A DNA stretch of 64,000 nucleotides from Flavobacterium sp. (GCF_029945805.1 NZ_JAQSDH010000045.1:1-64000); one strand, 5' to 3'. Counted from the first letter of the stretch, positions 40,503-50,132 are shown. Program-made: numbers and translations. Notes: generated by a model from the sequence alone, not told the origin.

Positions 40503-41426
40503 CTATCGCTTTTCCACTCGTCTCGGCGTGTCTTCGCCTTTAATGATACTTTCAGAACTGATGGCAATCGCTTTAATTATTTCGGTCATATTATCTAAAT
40601 CTAAAGTCGAAACTTCATCGCTTAGCTGATGGTAATTGGCTTCTGAATCCATTTTTGATGTTGAAATAGTATGGGCCGGAACACCGTAAGCGGCCAAAGT
40701 AGCGTTGTCAGAACGGTAAAAAAGATTTTCCTGAGGATAAGGATCTTCGTAAAAGTTGAAATTAGTTCCTTTCAAATTTTTTTGTAAAAGTGTGCCAAAA
40801 TCAGATTTTTCAAAACCTGTTACATAAGCCGAATTTTTGCCCCATTTACTTTCGGTTCCAATCATTTCTATGTTAAACATGGCAACAACCTCATCTGGAT
40901 TTATATTCTTAGAAAAAAACTTCGAACCATATCCACCTATTTCTTCAGCAGTAAAAGCAACAAAAATAATAGTGCGTTCGTTACTATCCAAAACCTTGAA
41001 ATAGTTTGCCAAAGCAATTACAGCAGTAACACCAGAAGCATCATCATTCGCCCCATTATACACCTTATCCTTGCCTTCTTGCTCAGTTCCTAAATGGTCG
41101 TAATGCGCAGAAAAAACAACATATTCATTCGGTTTTGATTTTCCTAAAAGTATTCCGATGACATTATTGGCACTTTGATTTCTTGAAGTGAATTCTTGTC
41201 TGTAGTTTTTCAATTCTTTATAATAGTCCAGACCAACTTTGGTAAATTCTCTTTCGATGAATGCTGAAGCGGAATCAATACCGGCCGTAAAAACTTTTCT
41301 GCCCTGCATTTCATCAGAAGCTAGTGTTGTTTCAATTCGGATAATTTCTGAGTTATGAATAGCAGCCTTTTTCTGCGCATTGATTACAGATCCCGACAAT
41401 AGCAATAGGAAGACAATTTTTTTCAT
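40503..41426 (-). CDS. M28-family metallopeptidase
   Basis: VVFSAHYDHLGTE, YNGANDDASGVTAVIALANYF, FVAFTAEEIGGYGS. Confidence 0.9.
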   Translation of the reverse strand: MKKIVFLLLLSGSVINAQKKAAIHNSEIIRIETTLASDEMQGRKVFTAGIDSASAFIEREFTKVGLDYYKELKNYRQEFTSRNQSANNVIGILLGKSKPNEYVVFSAHYDHLGTEQEGKDKVYNGANDDASGVTAVIALANYFKVLDSNERTIIFVAFTAEEIGGYGSKFFSKNINPDEVVAMFNIEMIGTESKWGKNSAYVTGFEKSDFGTLLQKNLKGTNFNFYEDPYPQENLFYRSDNATLAAYGVPAHTISTSKMDSEANYHQLSDEVSTLDLDNMTEIIKAIAISSESIIKGEDTPRRVEKR

Positions 41427-41545
41427 CGTTCTAGATTGGTTTAGTTGTAAAAGTAAGAATCAAAAATTAAAATAAAGTTACAGGAAATCTAAAAATTACG
41501 GACACACCATTTTTTCTGTTTACATTTGCTTTAAATAGTTCCATT

Positions 41546-42448
41546 ATGTCAATAGAAGTTCAGAATGTTTCAAAAAGTTACGGTACCCAAAAAGCCTTAG
41601 ACAACATTTCCTTTTCGGTTAAAAAAGGAGAAATTGTTGGTTTTCTTGGTCCAAATGGCGCCGGAAAATCTACTTTAATGAAAATATTGACCACTTTTAT
41701 TAATGCCGATGAAGGTACTGCAAAAGTAAACGGAAGTGATGTAACTGAAAATCAAAAAGCCGTGCAACTTTCAGTGGGCTATCTTCCCGAACACAATCCG
41801 TTATATCTTGATTTATATGTGAGAGAATATCTGGCTTTTAATGCCGATGTATATAAGGTCTCGAAATCCCGAATTGAAGAGGTAATCCAACTAACGGGTT
41901 TAGCATCCGAAAGCCATAAGAAAATCGGGCAATTATCAAAAGGATTCCGTCAGCGTGTTGGATTAGCAACAGCCTTACTTCACAATCCCGATGTTTTGAT
42001 TTTGGACGAACCCACAACAGGTTTAGATCCGAATCAATTGGTAGAAATAAGAAATGTGATTAAGAATGTGGGTAAAGACAAAACCGTTTTCCTTTCTACA
42101 CACATCATGCAGGAAGTGGAAGCGATTTGCGACCGCGTAATCATCATTGACCACGGAAAAATTGTTACCGATAAAAAACTAGATAAATTGGTTTCTGAAG
42201 AAACGGAGCAAATCATCGAAGTAGAATTCGACAAAAAAATCGATGAATCATTATTAGCAAACTTCCCAAATATTAAAACGTTCAGTAACACAACAGACAA
42301 TCTTTGGACATTAACCTTCTCTACCGAAGAAGACATGCGTCCAAAAGTATTTGACTTTGCTCATGATAACGGATTGAAAACACTTCAAATCAGTTCGAAA
42401 AGCAAGAATTTAGAAGAGATATTTAGGGAAAAAACGAAGAAGAAATAG
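41546..42448 (+). CDS. gldA: Gliding motility-associated ABC transporter ATP-binding subunit
   Basis: GFLGPNGAGKSTLMKILTTF, LSKGFRQRVGLATALLHNPDVLILDEPTTGLDP; GldA-like overall. Confidence 0.88.
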   Translation: MSIEVQNVSKSYGTQKALDNISFSVKKGEIVGFLGPNGAGKSTLMKILTTFINADEGTAKVNGSDVTENQKAVQLSVGYLPEHNPLYLDLYVREYLAFNADVYKVSKSRIEEVIQLTGLASESHKKIGQLSKGFRQRVGLATALLHNPDVLILDEPTTGLDPNQLVEIRNVIKNVGKDKTVFLSTHIMQEVEAICDRVIIIDHGKIVTDKKLDKLVSEETEQIIEVEFDKKIDESLLANFPNIKTFSNTTDNLWTLTFSTEEDMRPKVFDFAHDNGLKTLQISSKSKNLEEIFREKTKKK

Positions 42449-42500
42449 AGTTCAGAAGGCAGAAATTAGAAATTAGAAATTAGAAGTTAGAAATTAGAAA
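42448..42500. repeat. Simple dispersed repeat (cagaaggcagaaattagaaattagaaattag)
   Basis: Tandem GAAATTA units directly after the gldA stop. Confidence 0.65.
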
Positions 42501-42543
42501 CTCACTTTAACTGATTACTAAAAACTGAACACTGAATACTTTT

Positions 42544-43293
42544 TTACGGGTAAACAACACTACCATTATACAACTGCTGAACCTCAACTAGTGGCGGCAC
42601 ATTTTTCAAAACAAGATTTCCAGTGCTGTTTAAAACTCCGGTAATACTCTGAATCGGAAACACCATCATATCGTTTGATCCACGATGGTAAACGGTTATA
42701 TTTTGTGCAATTAAGTTTTCGGCTTCTATTCGGCCATCGCCAAAATAAAAATTAAAGCTTGCCGTATTAGTCTGACCTGAAAGAAAAAATCGGGAAACAT
42801 TGTTATTGTTTATCGTAATGGAATTGGTATCCAAATTCATTAAAAAATCGCCCGTTCCTGCACCACTTTCGCCATCCGCATCTTTATCAAAAGCTGTAAT
42901 TACCAAATTTGGAAAACTCAAAACACCATTCGAACTAATATTTCGATCTGTTTTTGAATAAATCTCTTCTAATGTTGGCGTTGTAATTAAAATTTTAGTC
43001 TGTCCCGATTCACGCACCCAATTACAACTCGTTTCATCTTTAAAAATGAGTTGATCTCCAATTTGTTTTACCTGAACATTATCTATGAAATTCGAACCGG
43101 CTTGAATCTGAACCTGATAATTAGCGCCTTGAGTAATGACAACTTCAATTCCTTTAAAGACTTTTATGCGCTTAAATGCCGTCACAGGAACATCTTTAGT
43201 AACCGTAACACCGAGGCTTTCTATACAATCACTTGGCTTTTCACACGAGGCAAAAACCAAAAATAGCACTATCACTATAAAACTCTTTTTCAT
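42544..43293 (-). CDS. Head GIN domain/DUF2807 lipoprotein
   Basis: Lipobox ASCEKP; FKRIKVFKGIEVVITQGANYQVQIQAGSNFIDNVQV. Confidence 0.8.
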   Translation of the reverse strand: MKKSFIVIVLFLVFASCEKPSDCIESLGVTVTKDVPVTAFKRIKVFKGIEVVITQGANYQVQIQAGSNFIDNVQVKQIGDQLIFKDETSCNWVRESGQTKILITTPTLEEIYSKTDRNISSNGVLSFPNLVITAFDKDADGESGAGTGDFLMNLDTNSITINNNNVSRFFLSGQTNTASFNFYFGDGRIEAENLIAQNITVYHRGSNDMMVFPIQSITGVLNSTGNLVLKNVPPLVEVQQLYNGSVVYP

Positions 43294-43301
43294 AACACTT
43301 T

Positions 43302-44393
43302 TTATAATCGGTAACCTACACCAAACTCTAAAGCTTCGGCCAAAAACAAATGCGTTTTAATCGCAAAAGAAGCAAAAATCCTGTTTGAAATATAATAGTT
43401 CATTCCAACTCTATCATATATCACAGTATCTTTTTTAAACGGTTGATACACATAATAACCCAACTGCGCGTTGAGCGAAATTCTATTGATAAATAATTCA
43501 TATCCGCCAAAAATGCCGACACGTTTGTAATCTATATTGGGATCGGAATTAAATTCAGGATAAGCAACTGAGTAATATTTAATATAATCTTTAAACGAAT
43601 TGGTCAGAAATAAATCGGCTCCTAATTGCAAACCCGATTTTCGGTTCAACCTCTTATCCGCATAAAATCCCAAGTGGTAAAAAGGTTTCTGTCCACTTCG
43701 AATAATTGGACTCTCATTGACACCCGTTCTAAAAACAAAATTGTAATGAATAGGCTGACGATAATTTTTGAAATCGGTTTTAGTTGTATCATTCTTGATA
43801 CTTCGTTCCTCAGCAAAGTTATAATTCAAACCAGCGCTCAACATATACGTATTGATGCCGCTGTTCGGTGATTTCACGCGTCCGTTAGAAAAATGAGTAA
43901 ACATCACTCCCGCATTGATTCCGATATGCTTGAACAAATTTTGATTCGTATAACTCAATCCAATATTCGTATTATCTAAAACACGCGTACCAAAAGCCTT
44001 ATTCTTGCTGTTCTCAACCTTATTATACGGATTTGTAGTCACCGCAAGACCTTCTGCCAAACGCAGTTGCAAATGACGGTTCAGAAAATAAAAATTGTAC
44101 AACACGCCTACAGCATATACTTCGCCAAGTTGTGGACTTTTAAAATCTTGGTACATAAAATAACCACCGTAATCAGGAAAATCATATACTTTTTGCCACT
44201 CTTCACTACCGTGCGTTTTATTCAAAAAACTAACCGTTACCCCTTCCGGATGCCCATTAATTAAATGGTAAATATCTTCACTATGAGGCAATACATTTCC
44301 TCTCAAAAATGACAGCTCAACAGCATAAGTATCTTTCTGCTGCGCAAATACACAGCCAGATATCAATAAAAAAATACAGAAAAAATTCTTCAT
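43302..44393 (-). CDS. Acyloxyacyl hydrolase (PagL-like outer membrane beta-barrel)
   Basis: Signal peptide; HFSNGRVKSPNSGINTYMLSAGLNYNF. Confidence 0.75.
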   Translation of the reverse strand: MKNFFCIFLLISGCVFAQQKDTYAVELSFLRGNVLPHSEDIYHLINGHPEGVTVSFLNKTHGSEEWQKVYDFPDYGGYFMYQDFKSPQLGEVYAVGVLYNFYFLNRHLQLRLAEGLAVTTNPYNKVENSKNKAFGTRVLDNTNIGLSYTNQNLFKHIGINAGVMFTHFSNGRVKSPNSGINTYMLSAGLNYNFAEERSIKNDTTKTDFKNYRQPIHYNFVFRTGVNESPIIRSGQKPFYHLGFYADKRLNRKSGLQLGADLFLTNSFKDYIKYYSVAYPEFNSDPNIDYKRVGIFGGYELFINRISLNAQLGYYVYQPFKKDTVIYDRVGMNYYISNRIFASFAIKTHLFLAEALEFGVGYRL

Positions 44394-44432
44394 CCTAAAA
44401 CTTAAAAGCGCACAAATATAATGGAATATCTT

Positions 44433-44543
44433 TAGGAGCGAACGGCTCGGGCATTTTAGTTCTCTTTATTCCTGCTTTCCGCTACCCTATCTTTGTCAAA
44501 GTTTTAGACTTTAACAAAGATGATTTTCACTCCAATCAGGGCT
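44433..44543 (-). repeat. Dispersed structured element, copy e
   Basis: Minus strand TAGCCCTGATTGGAGTGAAAATCATCTTTG..CAAAGATAGGGTAGCGGAAAGCAGGAATAAAGAG..GCTCCTAA; closing pair CCTG/CAGG. Confidence 0.75.
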
Positions 44544-44633
44544 AGTCTGGATTTATCTTTTGTGAAATTTAGGTACTTAAATCAACGCTAAACCCAATCA
44601 AAACCCCTTGTCACTCAGAGTGCAGTCAAAGGA

Positions 44634-45590
44634 CTAAAAAACCTCTTTTGCAATCGCCTTAATATTCTCCGCTTTTCCCATTGAATAGTAATGTAGCACA
44701 GGAATTCCAGCCGCAACCAACTCCTTACTTTGTTGCGTACACCATTCGATTCCGATTTGTTTCACATGGTCATTATCTTGTGCCTTCACTACAGCCATAA
44801 TCAAATCATCAGGTAATTCTAAAGAAAACCGGTGCGGAATCAAATTCAGTTGTTTCTTCGTAGCAATAGGTTTCAACCCCGGAATAATCGGAACCGTAAT
44901 TCCAGCTTTCCGACATTTATCCACAAAATCAAAGAACTTCTTATTGTCAAAAAACATTTGTGTGATTATATATTCTGCACCATTTCTGATTTTTTCTTTC
45001 AAAAAATGAATATCGCTATCCAAACTCGGAGCTTCCATGTGTTTCTCGGGATAACCCGAAACTCCGATACAAAAATTCGTTTTCGTTGAATTTTGCAAAT
45101 CTTCATCCAAATAAATTCCGTTATTCAAGTTCGAAATTTGAGTAACCAGTTCACTGGCAAATTGATTTCCTTCCTTTTCGGCTTTGAAATAAGTTTCGCT
45201 TTTCACAGCATCCCCCCGAAGCGCAACCACATTGTCAATTCCTAAAAAATCCAAATCAATTAGTAAATTCTCAGTATCTTCCTTCGTAAAGCCGCCACAT
45301 AAAATATGCGGAATAGCATCAACCGAATATTTATTCTGAATTCCAGCACAAATACCAACCGTTCCTGGTCGTTTTTTTACAATTTTCTTTTGCAATAATC
45401 CGCTAGGCAATTCTTTGTATTCATACTCTTCACGATGATAGGTGACGTCAATAAATGGTGGATTGAATTCCATCAACGGATCAATGCTATCAAAAATCGA
45501 CTGGATGTTTTGGCCTTTCAAAGGCGGTAAAATCTCAAACGAAAACAAAGGTTTTCCGTTGGCGTTTTGGATATGTTGGGTTACTTTCAT
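44634..45590 (-). CDS. metF: Methylenetetrahydrofolate reductase
   Basis: FSFEILPPLKGQ, PPFIDVTYHRE, LGIDNVVALRGD, GYPEKH. Confidence 0.95.
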   Translation of the reverse strand: MKVTQHIQNANGKPLFSFEILPPLKGQNIQSIFDSIDPLMEFNPPFIDVTYHREEYEYKELPSGLLQKKIVKKRPGTVGICAGIQNKYSVDAIPHILCGGFTKEDTENLLIDLDFLGIDNVVALRGDAVKSETYFKAEKEGNQFASELVTQISNLNNGIYLDEDLQNSTKTNFCIGVSGYPEKHMEAPSLDSDIHFLKEKIRNGAEYIITQMFFDNKKFFDFVDKCRKAGITVPIIPGLKPIATKKQLNLIPHRFSLELPDDLIMAVVKAQDNDHVKQIGIEWCTQQSKELVAAGIPVLHYYSMGKAENIKAIAKEVF

Positions 45591-45591
45591 T

Positions 45592-45673
45592 TTTTTTAAG
45601 TTTCAGGTTTGAAGTTTAAGGTTTCAGGTTCTTAACGTTGAACTTGAAACCTTAAACTTGAAACATTTTTTTT
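45592..45673. repeat. Long imperfect hairpin between metH and metF
   Basis: GTTTCAGGTTTGAAGTTTAAGGTTTCAGGTTC / GAACTTGAAACCTTAAACTTGAAAC flanked by T-runs. Confidence 0.8.
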
Positions 45674-48600
45674 AATCTGCTATATTCGGCGAAAGCCATT
45701 TTGTTGCCATTTCAGTAGAAATTCCTCTACGTTTGGCATAATCTACTACTTGATCTTCTTTAATTTTTCCGAGACCAAAATACTTGCTTTCTGGATTTCC
45801 AAAATAATATCCCGAAACGGATGATGCGGGCCACATTGCCATGCTTTCGGTTAGTGTTACTCCTATTTCTTGTTCAACGTTTAATAATTTCCAAATCGTT
45901 GGTTTCTCTAAATGGTCTGGACATGCCGGATAACCTGGCGCAGGTCTAATTCCTTTATATTCTTCAGCAATTAAGTCACTATTTGATAAATGTTCGTCAG
46001 CTGCATAACCCCAAATTTCTTTACGAACTTTTAGGTGTAAATATTCAGCAAACGCTTCGGCTAAACGGTCGCCCAATGCTTTTACTAAAATGGAATTGTA
46101 ATCGTCTAATGCTTCTTCAAATTTCGCTGCTTTTTCATCCACACCAAAACCTGTGGTAACGCAAAAACATCCGATGTAATCTTGTATTCCGCTGTCTTTT
46201 GGTGCGATAAAATCCGCCAAGGCAATGTTTGGTGCACCTGCTGTTTTTTGGGATTGTTGTCTTAAAGTCAGGAATTTAGTTATTGAAGGCACTTCGACTG
46301 CGCTCAGTGTGCCAATTTCAATATCGTCGTCGTTTACTGTATTCGCTGGAAATATTCCGACAATTCCTTTAGCGATTAACCATTTTTCATGAACTATTTG
46401 GCTCATCATTTCTTGAGCATCGGCAAATAAACTCGTCGCTTGTTCGCCTACAACGGCATCTGTTAAAATCGCCGGATATTTTCCGTACAATTCCCATGAA
46501 CTGAAAAAAGGTGTCCAATCAATAAAATCAACTAACTCTGAAAGTTCAACTTCAATCGTTTTTGTTCCGATGAAATTTGGTTTTATTGGCGTGAAAGTAT
46601 CCCAATCCAACTTATTTTTATTTTTACGTGCTTGTTCAATCGACAAATAATTTTTATCGCGACTTCTGTTCAAATAACCTTCCCGTAATTTGTCATATTC
46701 CTCCCGAATGGCTTTTACATAACTTCCTTTAGTTTCTGCTTGCAGCAAATTACTCGCAACAGTTACCGCACGTGAAGCATCGTTTACGTGAACTACGGTT
46801 TGTTTGTATTCGGGTGCAATTTTCACAGCGGTATGCGCTCGCGAAGTGGTTGCACCACCAATCATAATGGGAATTTTGATGTTTAGTTTGTCCATTTCTT
46901 TGGCGAGATATACCATTTCGTCAAGCGATGGCGTAATCAATCCGCTTAAACCAATAATATCCACATTATGTTCAATAGCTGCCGCAATAATTTTTTCTGG
47001 CGGAACCATAACACCCAAATCAATGATTTCGAAATTATTACAACCCAAAACTACGGCTACAATATTTTTTCCAATATCATGCACATCGCCTTTTACGGTT
47101 GCCATTAAGACTTTTCCTGCCCCCCCCGCCCCCGAAGGGGGAGCTACCAAGTTGGCGGATATTTTAGTTATAACCTTTTCAAGCTCAAATAAAACTTCGT
47201 TATTTTTGAACCTTATAACTCTATATCCTTCGCTCAGAAGCCATTTAGTTCTTTCAGCATCACTTACTATATTTTCTGGCAATTGATGAATAGACCCATC
47301 AACCTCAATAATTAAATTTTGTTTTAAACATATAAAATCGGCTATATAATTTCCTACTATGTGTTGTCTTCTAAACTTATACCCATCAATTCCTTTGTTG
47401 CTCAAAACATTCCATAATATTTGTTCGGCATCCGTTGGTTTGTTTCTCATATCAAAAGCAAATTTCTTCAACAACCCATAATTGTATGGATTTGCAGTCT
47501 GCCAATGTTGTGAGGTTTTAACTCCCCCTTCGGGGTTTGGGGGGCTTATAAATGGCAACAAATAAGCCACTGCTTTTTTCATTACTCGAGCCGATTTTAC
47601 GACTTGAGGCAAAAACATTTTTCCGCTTCCAAATAAATCGCCAACCACATTCATTCCAGCCATCAGATTGACTTCGATAACTTCGATTGCTTTTTCAGAA
47701 TTTAAACGTGCTTCTTCAACATCAATTTCGATAAATTCGTCAATTCCTTTTACTAAGGAATGGGTTAATCGTTCTTGAATTGTGCCGCTTCGCCATTCTT
47801 GAATTGCTTTTTCATTGACTTTAAAATCGCCTTTGAAGGTTTCAGCTAAATCCAACAATCTTTCCGTGGCATCTTCTCTTCTATTCAGCAAAACATCTTC
47901 GACGTGTTCCAGTAAATTTTTATCTATTTCATCATAAATTTCGAGCATTTCCGGATTTACAATTCCCATCGTCATTCCGTTTTGAATCGCATGATATAAA
48001 AATGCCGAATGCATGGCTTCGCGTACTTTGTCATTGCCTCGAAACGAGAACGAAACGTTACTTACGCCTCCAGAAATATTAGCAAATGGAAGATTTTCAC
48101 GAATCCATTTTGTAGCTCTGAAAAAATCTAATGCGTTTAGTTTGTGTTCGTCCATTCCGGTTGCCACTGGAAAAATATTGGGATCAAAAATGATGTCTTG
48201 TGCTGGGAATTTCACAACATTCACCAGAATATCATAACTTCTTTTGCAAATTTCTATACGTCTTTCATAAGTATCAGCTTGACCATTTTCATCAAAAGCC
48301 ATAACAATTACGGCAGCGCCATATCGCTTTACCAATTTGGCATGATGAATGAAGGTTGCTTCTCCTTCTTTTAATGAAATAGAATTGACAACACCTTTTC
48401 CTTGAATCACTTTAAGTCCGGCTTCGATAATTTCCCATTTGGAACTGTCAACCATAACTGGAACTCTGGCGATATCGGGTTCAGCTGCGATTAAATTAAG
48501 GAATTTAGTCATCGCATAAACGCCGTCCAACATTCCTTCGTCCATATTGATGTCGATGATTTGGGCGCCGCCTTCCACCTGTTCTCTAGCAACCGAAAGC

Positions 48601-48773
48601 GCTTCATTGTATTTTTCTTCTTTTATTAAACGCAGAAATTTACGGGAACCCGTTACATTGGTTCGTTCGCCAACATTCACGAAAATGGATTCCTCGTTAA
48701 CGAAAAGTGGCTCTAAACCAGATAACTGTAAATTTATTTTATTTGTTCTTGGCATATTTTCATTGCGAGACAC
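45672..48773 (-). CDS. metH: Methionine synthase, pterin/B12/activation part, with in-frame DUF559 element and palindromic repeat
   Basis: [75 protein letters not shown]; 1033 aa uninterrupted. Confidence 0.95.
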   Translation of the reverse strand: MSRNENMPRTNKINLQLSGLEPLFVNEESIFVNVGERTNVTGSRKFLRLIKEEKYNEALSVAREQVEGGAQIIDINMDEGMLDGVYAMTKFLNLIAAEPDIARVPVMVDSSKWEIIEAGLKVIQGKGVVNSISLKEGEATFIHHAKLVKRYGAAVIVMAFDENGQADTYERRIEICKRSYDILVNVVKFPAQDIIFDPNIFPVATGMDEHKLNALDFFRATKWIRENLPFANISGGVSNVSFSFRGNDKVREAMHSAFLYHAIQNGMTMGIVNPEMLEIYDEIDKNLLEHVEDVLLNRREDATERLLDLAETFKGDFKVNEKAIQEWRSGTIQERLTHSLVKGIDEFIEIDVEEARLNSEKAIEVIEVNLMAGMNVVGDLFGSGKMFLPQVVKSARVMKKAVAYLLPFISPPNPEGGVKTSQHWQTANPYNYGLLKKFAFDMRNKPTDAEQILWNVLSNKGIDGYKFRRQHIVGNYIADFICLKQNLIIEVDGSIHQLPENIVSDAERTKWLLSEGYRVIRFKNNEVLFELEKVITKISANLVAPPSGAGGAGKVLMATVKGDVHDIGKNIVAVVLGCNNFEIIDLGVMVPPEKIIAAAIEHNVDIIGLSGLITPSLDEMVYLAKEMDKLNIKIPIMIGGATTSRAHTAVKIAPEYKQTVVHVNDASRAVTVASNLLQAETKGSYVKAIREEYDKLREGYLNRSRDKNYLSIEQARKNKNKLDWDTFTPIKPNFIGTKTIEVELSELVDFIDWTPFFSSWELYGKYPAILTDAVVGEQATSLFADAQEMMSQIVHEKWLIAKGIVGIFPANTVNDDDIEIGTLSAVEVPSITKFLTLRQQSQKTAGAPNIALADFIAPKDSGIQDYIGCFCVTTGFGVDEKAAKFEEALDDYNSILVKALGDRLAEAFAEYLHLKVRKEIWGYAADEHLSNSDLIAEEYKGIRPAPGYPACPDHLEKPTIWKLLNVEQEIGVTLTESMAMWPASSVSGYYFGNPESKYFGLGKIKEDQVVDYAKRRGISTEMATKWLSPNIAD
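46288..46313. repeat. SRAQSR-type palindromic repeat in frame inside metH activation domain
   Basis: GGCACTTCGACTGCGCTCAGTGTGCC; encodes GTLSAVEVP. Confidence 0.85.
47119..47545 (-). mobile_element. Putative mobile element with GC-rich inverted terminal repeats encoding a DUF559 (Vsr/PD-(D/E)xK-like) nuclease domain, inserted in frame in metH
   Basis: Ends GCCCCCC(AAA/CCG)CCCCGAAGGGGGAGyT in inverted orientation; ORF contains [50 protein letters not shown]...[20 protein letters not shown]. Confidence 0.85.
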
Positions 48774-48830
48774 GTAGTACTCTCGGCTTGTTTTTACTTT
48801 TATTTTGAACCATTAAGAAATTAAGATTCA

Positions 48831-49841
48831 TTAAGGGTAAATTATTGTTTCTATTTTTCTTGGTTTGAATTGCGCTGCAGCTTCTGCGATTAATTTTATA
48901 TGTTCTGGAGTTGTTCCGCAACAACCGCCGATGATGTTTATTAAATCATCTTTTAAATATTCTTTGATTAAAGTCTGCATTTCTTCTGGTGTTTGGTCGT
49001 ATTGTCCGAAGGCGTTGGGTAAACCAGCATTTGGATGCGCTGAAATATTGAGTTGTGTATTATGAGCTAATCGTTTTAAATACGGTTTTAATTGATCGGC
49101 ACCCAAGGCACAATTGAAACCAATACTTAACAAGTCGATGTGCGCAATAGAAATTAAAAATGCTTCTACGGTTTGGCCTGAAAGTGTTCTTCCTGAAGCA
49201 TCGGTAATTGTTCCGGAAACCATTACTGGAATATCGATATTGCGTTCTTCTTTTACTTCTTCGATAGCGAAAAGTGCTGCTTTGGCGTTTAAGGTGTCGA
49301 AAATAGTTTCCACTAATAAAACATCGCAACCGCCGTCTATTAAGGCTTCTACTTGCTGTTTGTAAGCGATTCGCAAATCGTCAAAAGTTACGGCACGAAA
49401 TCCAGGGTCATTTACATCGGGAGACATGGATGCGGTTCGGTTGGTTGGTCCGATGGAACCGGCTACAAAACGCGGTTTATCGGTGAATTCGTCGGCAACT
49501 TCACGCGCGATTTTGGCAGATTGGTAGTTTAGTTCGTATACCAAATCTTCTAAGTGATAATCGGACATTCCTATTGTGGTTCCTGAGAATGTATTGGTTT
49601 CAACAATATCGGCACCCGCCTGAAAATACAAACGGTGGACTTGCTTAACCGCTTCGGGTTGTGTGATAGAAAGTAAGTCGTTATTCCCTTTTAATGGATG
49701 TGGAAAATCTTTGAATCGTTCTCCTCGGAAATCTTCTTCTGAGAAGTTGTAGCGTTGCAACATGGTTCCCATAGCTCCGTCGAGGACTAAGATTCGTTGT
49801 TGGATTGCTTGTTGAATTTTTGACATAAATATTAATTTCAC
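48831..49841 (-). CDS. metH: Homocysteine S-methyltransferase domain protein (N-terminal part of split MetH); likely start at MSKIQQ
   Basis: ILVLDGAMGTMLQRYNFSEEDFRGERF, NIIGGCCGTTPEHIKLIAE. Confidence 0.92.
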   Translation of the reverse strand: MKLIFMSKIQQAIQQRILVLDGAMGTMLQRYNFSEEDFRGERFKDFPHPLKGNNDLLSITQPEAVKQVHRLYFQAGADIVETNTFSGTTIGMSDYHLEDLVYELNYQSAKIAREVADEFTDKPRFVAGSIGPTNRTASMSPDVNDPGFRAVTFDDLRIAYKQQVEALIDGGCDVLLVETIFDTLNAKAALFAIEEVKEERNIDIPVMVSGTITDASGRTLSGQTVEAFLISIAHIDLLSIGFNCALGADQLKPYLKRLAHNTQLNISAHPNAGLPNAFGQYDQTPEEMQTLIKEYLKDDLINIIGGCCGTTPEHIKLIAEAAAQFKPRKIETIIYP

Positions 49842-49860
49842 AGAGATACACAGAGTTTTT

Positions 49861-49985
49861 TAGCCCTGATGGAAGCGGCATCCTTTTTTGTTTTAGAAAA
49901 AGCCCTTCGACTGCGCTCAGGGTGACAAAACAAAAAAGATATAGCGTACAGCAGGATTAGCTTCTGAAAATTCAGAAGGTTCTTA
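49861..49985 (+). repeat. Dispersed structured element, copy f, with SRAQSR palindrome in its core (49901-49927)
   Basis: TAGCCCTGATGGAAGCGGCATCCTTTTTT..CCCTTCGACTGCGCTCAGGGTGACA..AAAAAAGATATAGCGTACAGCAGGATTAGC. Confidence 0.8.
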
Positions 49986-50027
49986 AAAAAATATAGGTTA
50001 TCGTGGAAAGTGAGAAGAATTTCTCGG

Positions 50028-50132
50028 GGTTATCTTTGTCTGAATAAATTCGGACTAGAATGTAGCACCTTCTTTTGGTAAAGGGTTGCTAAGCTTTCAA
50101 CGGGTCTATTCCCTCCAGCTTTCGTGATAACA
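50028..50132 (-). ncRNA. SAM-I (S-box) riboswitch upstream of metH-metF
   Basis: Minus strand GTTATCACGAAAGCTGGAGGGAATAGACCCGTTGAAAGCTTAGCAACC..AAGGTGCTACATTC..AGACAAAGATAAC; P1 TTATC/GATAA. Confidence 0.92.

Noticed and set aside
46804-47286. 160-aa plus-strand ORF opposite metH
   Set aside because: Antisense shadow of the conserved metH B12 domain and DUF559 element.
47119-47545. Intein in metH
   Set aside because: No Hint-domain splice motifs (no N-terminal Cys/Ser block A or C-terminal HN-Cys/Ser/Thr); ends are GC-rich inverted repeats and the interior is DUF559-like.
48774-48830. Frameshift or pseudogene splitting metH into two ORFs
   Set aside because: Clean separate stop and start with a spacer between complete domains; a split homocysteine methyltransferase/MetH arrangement is, to my knowledge, common in Bacteroidota.
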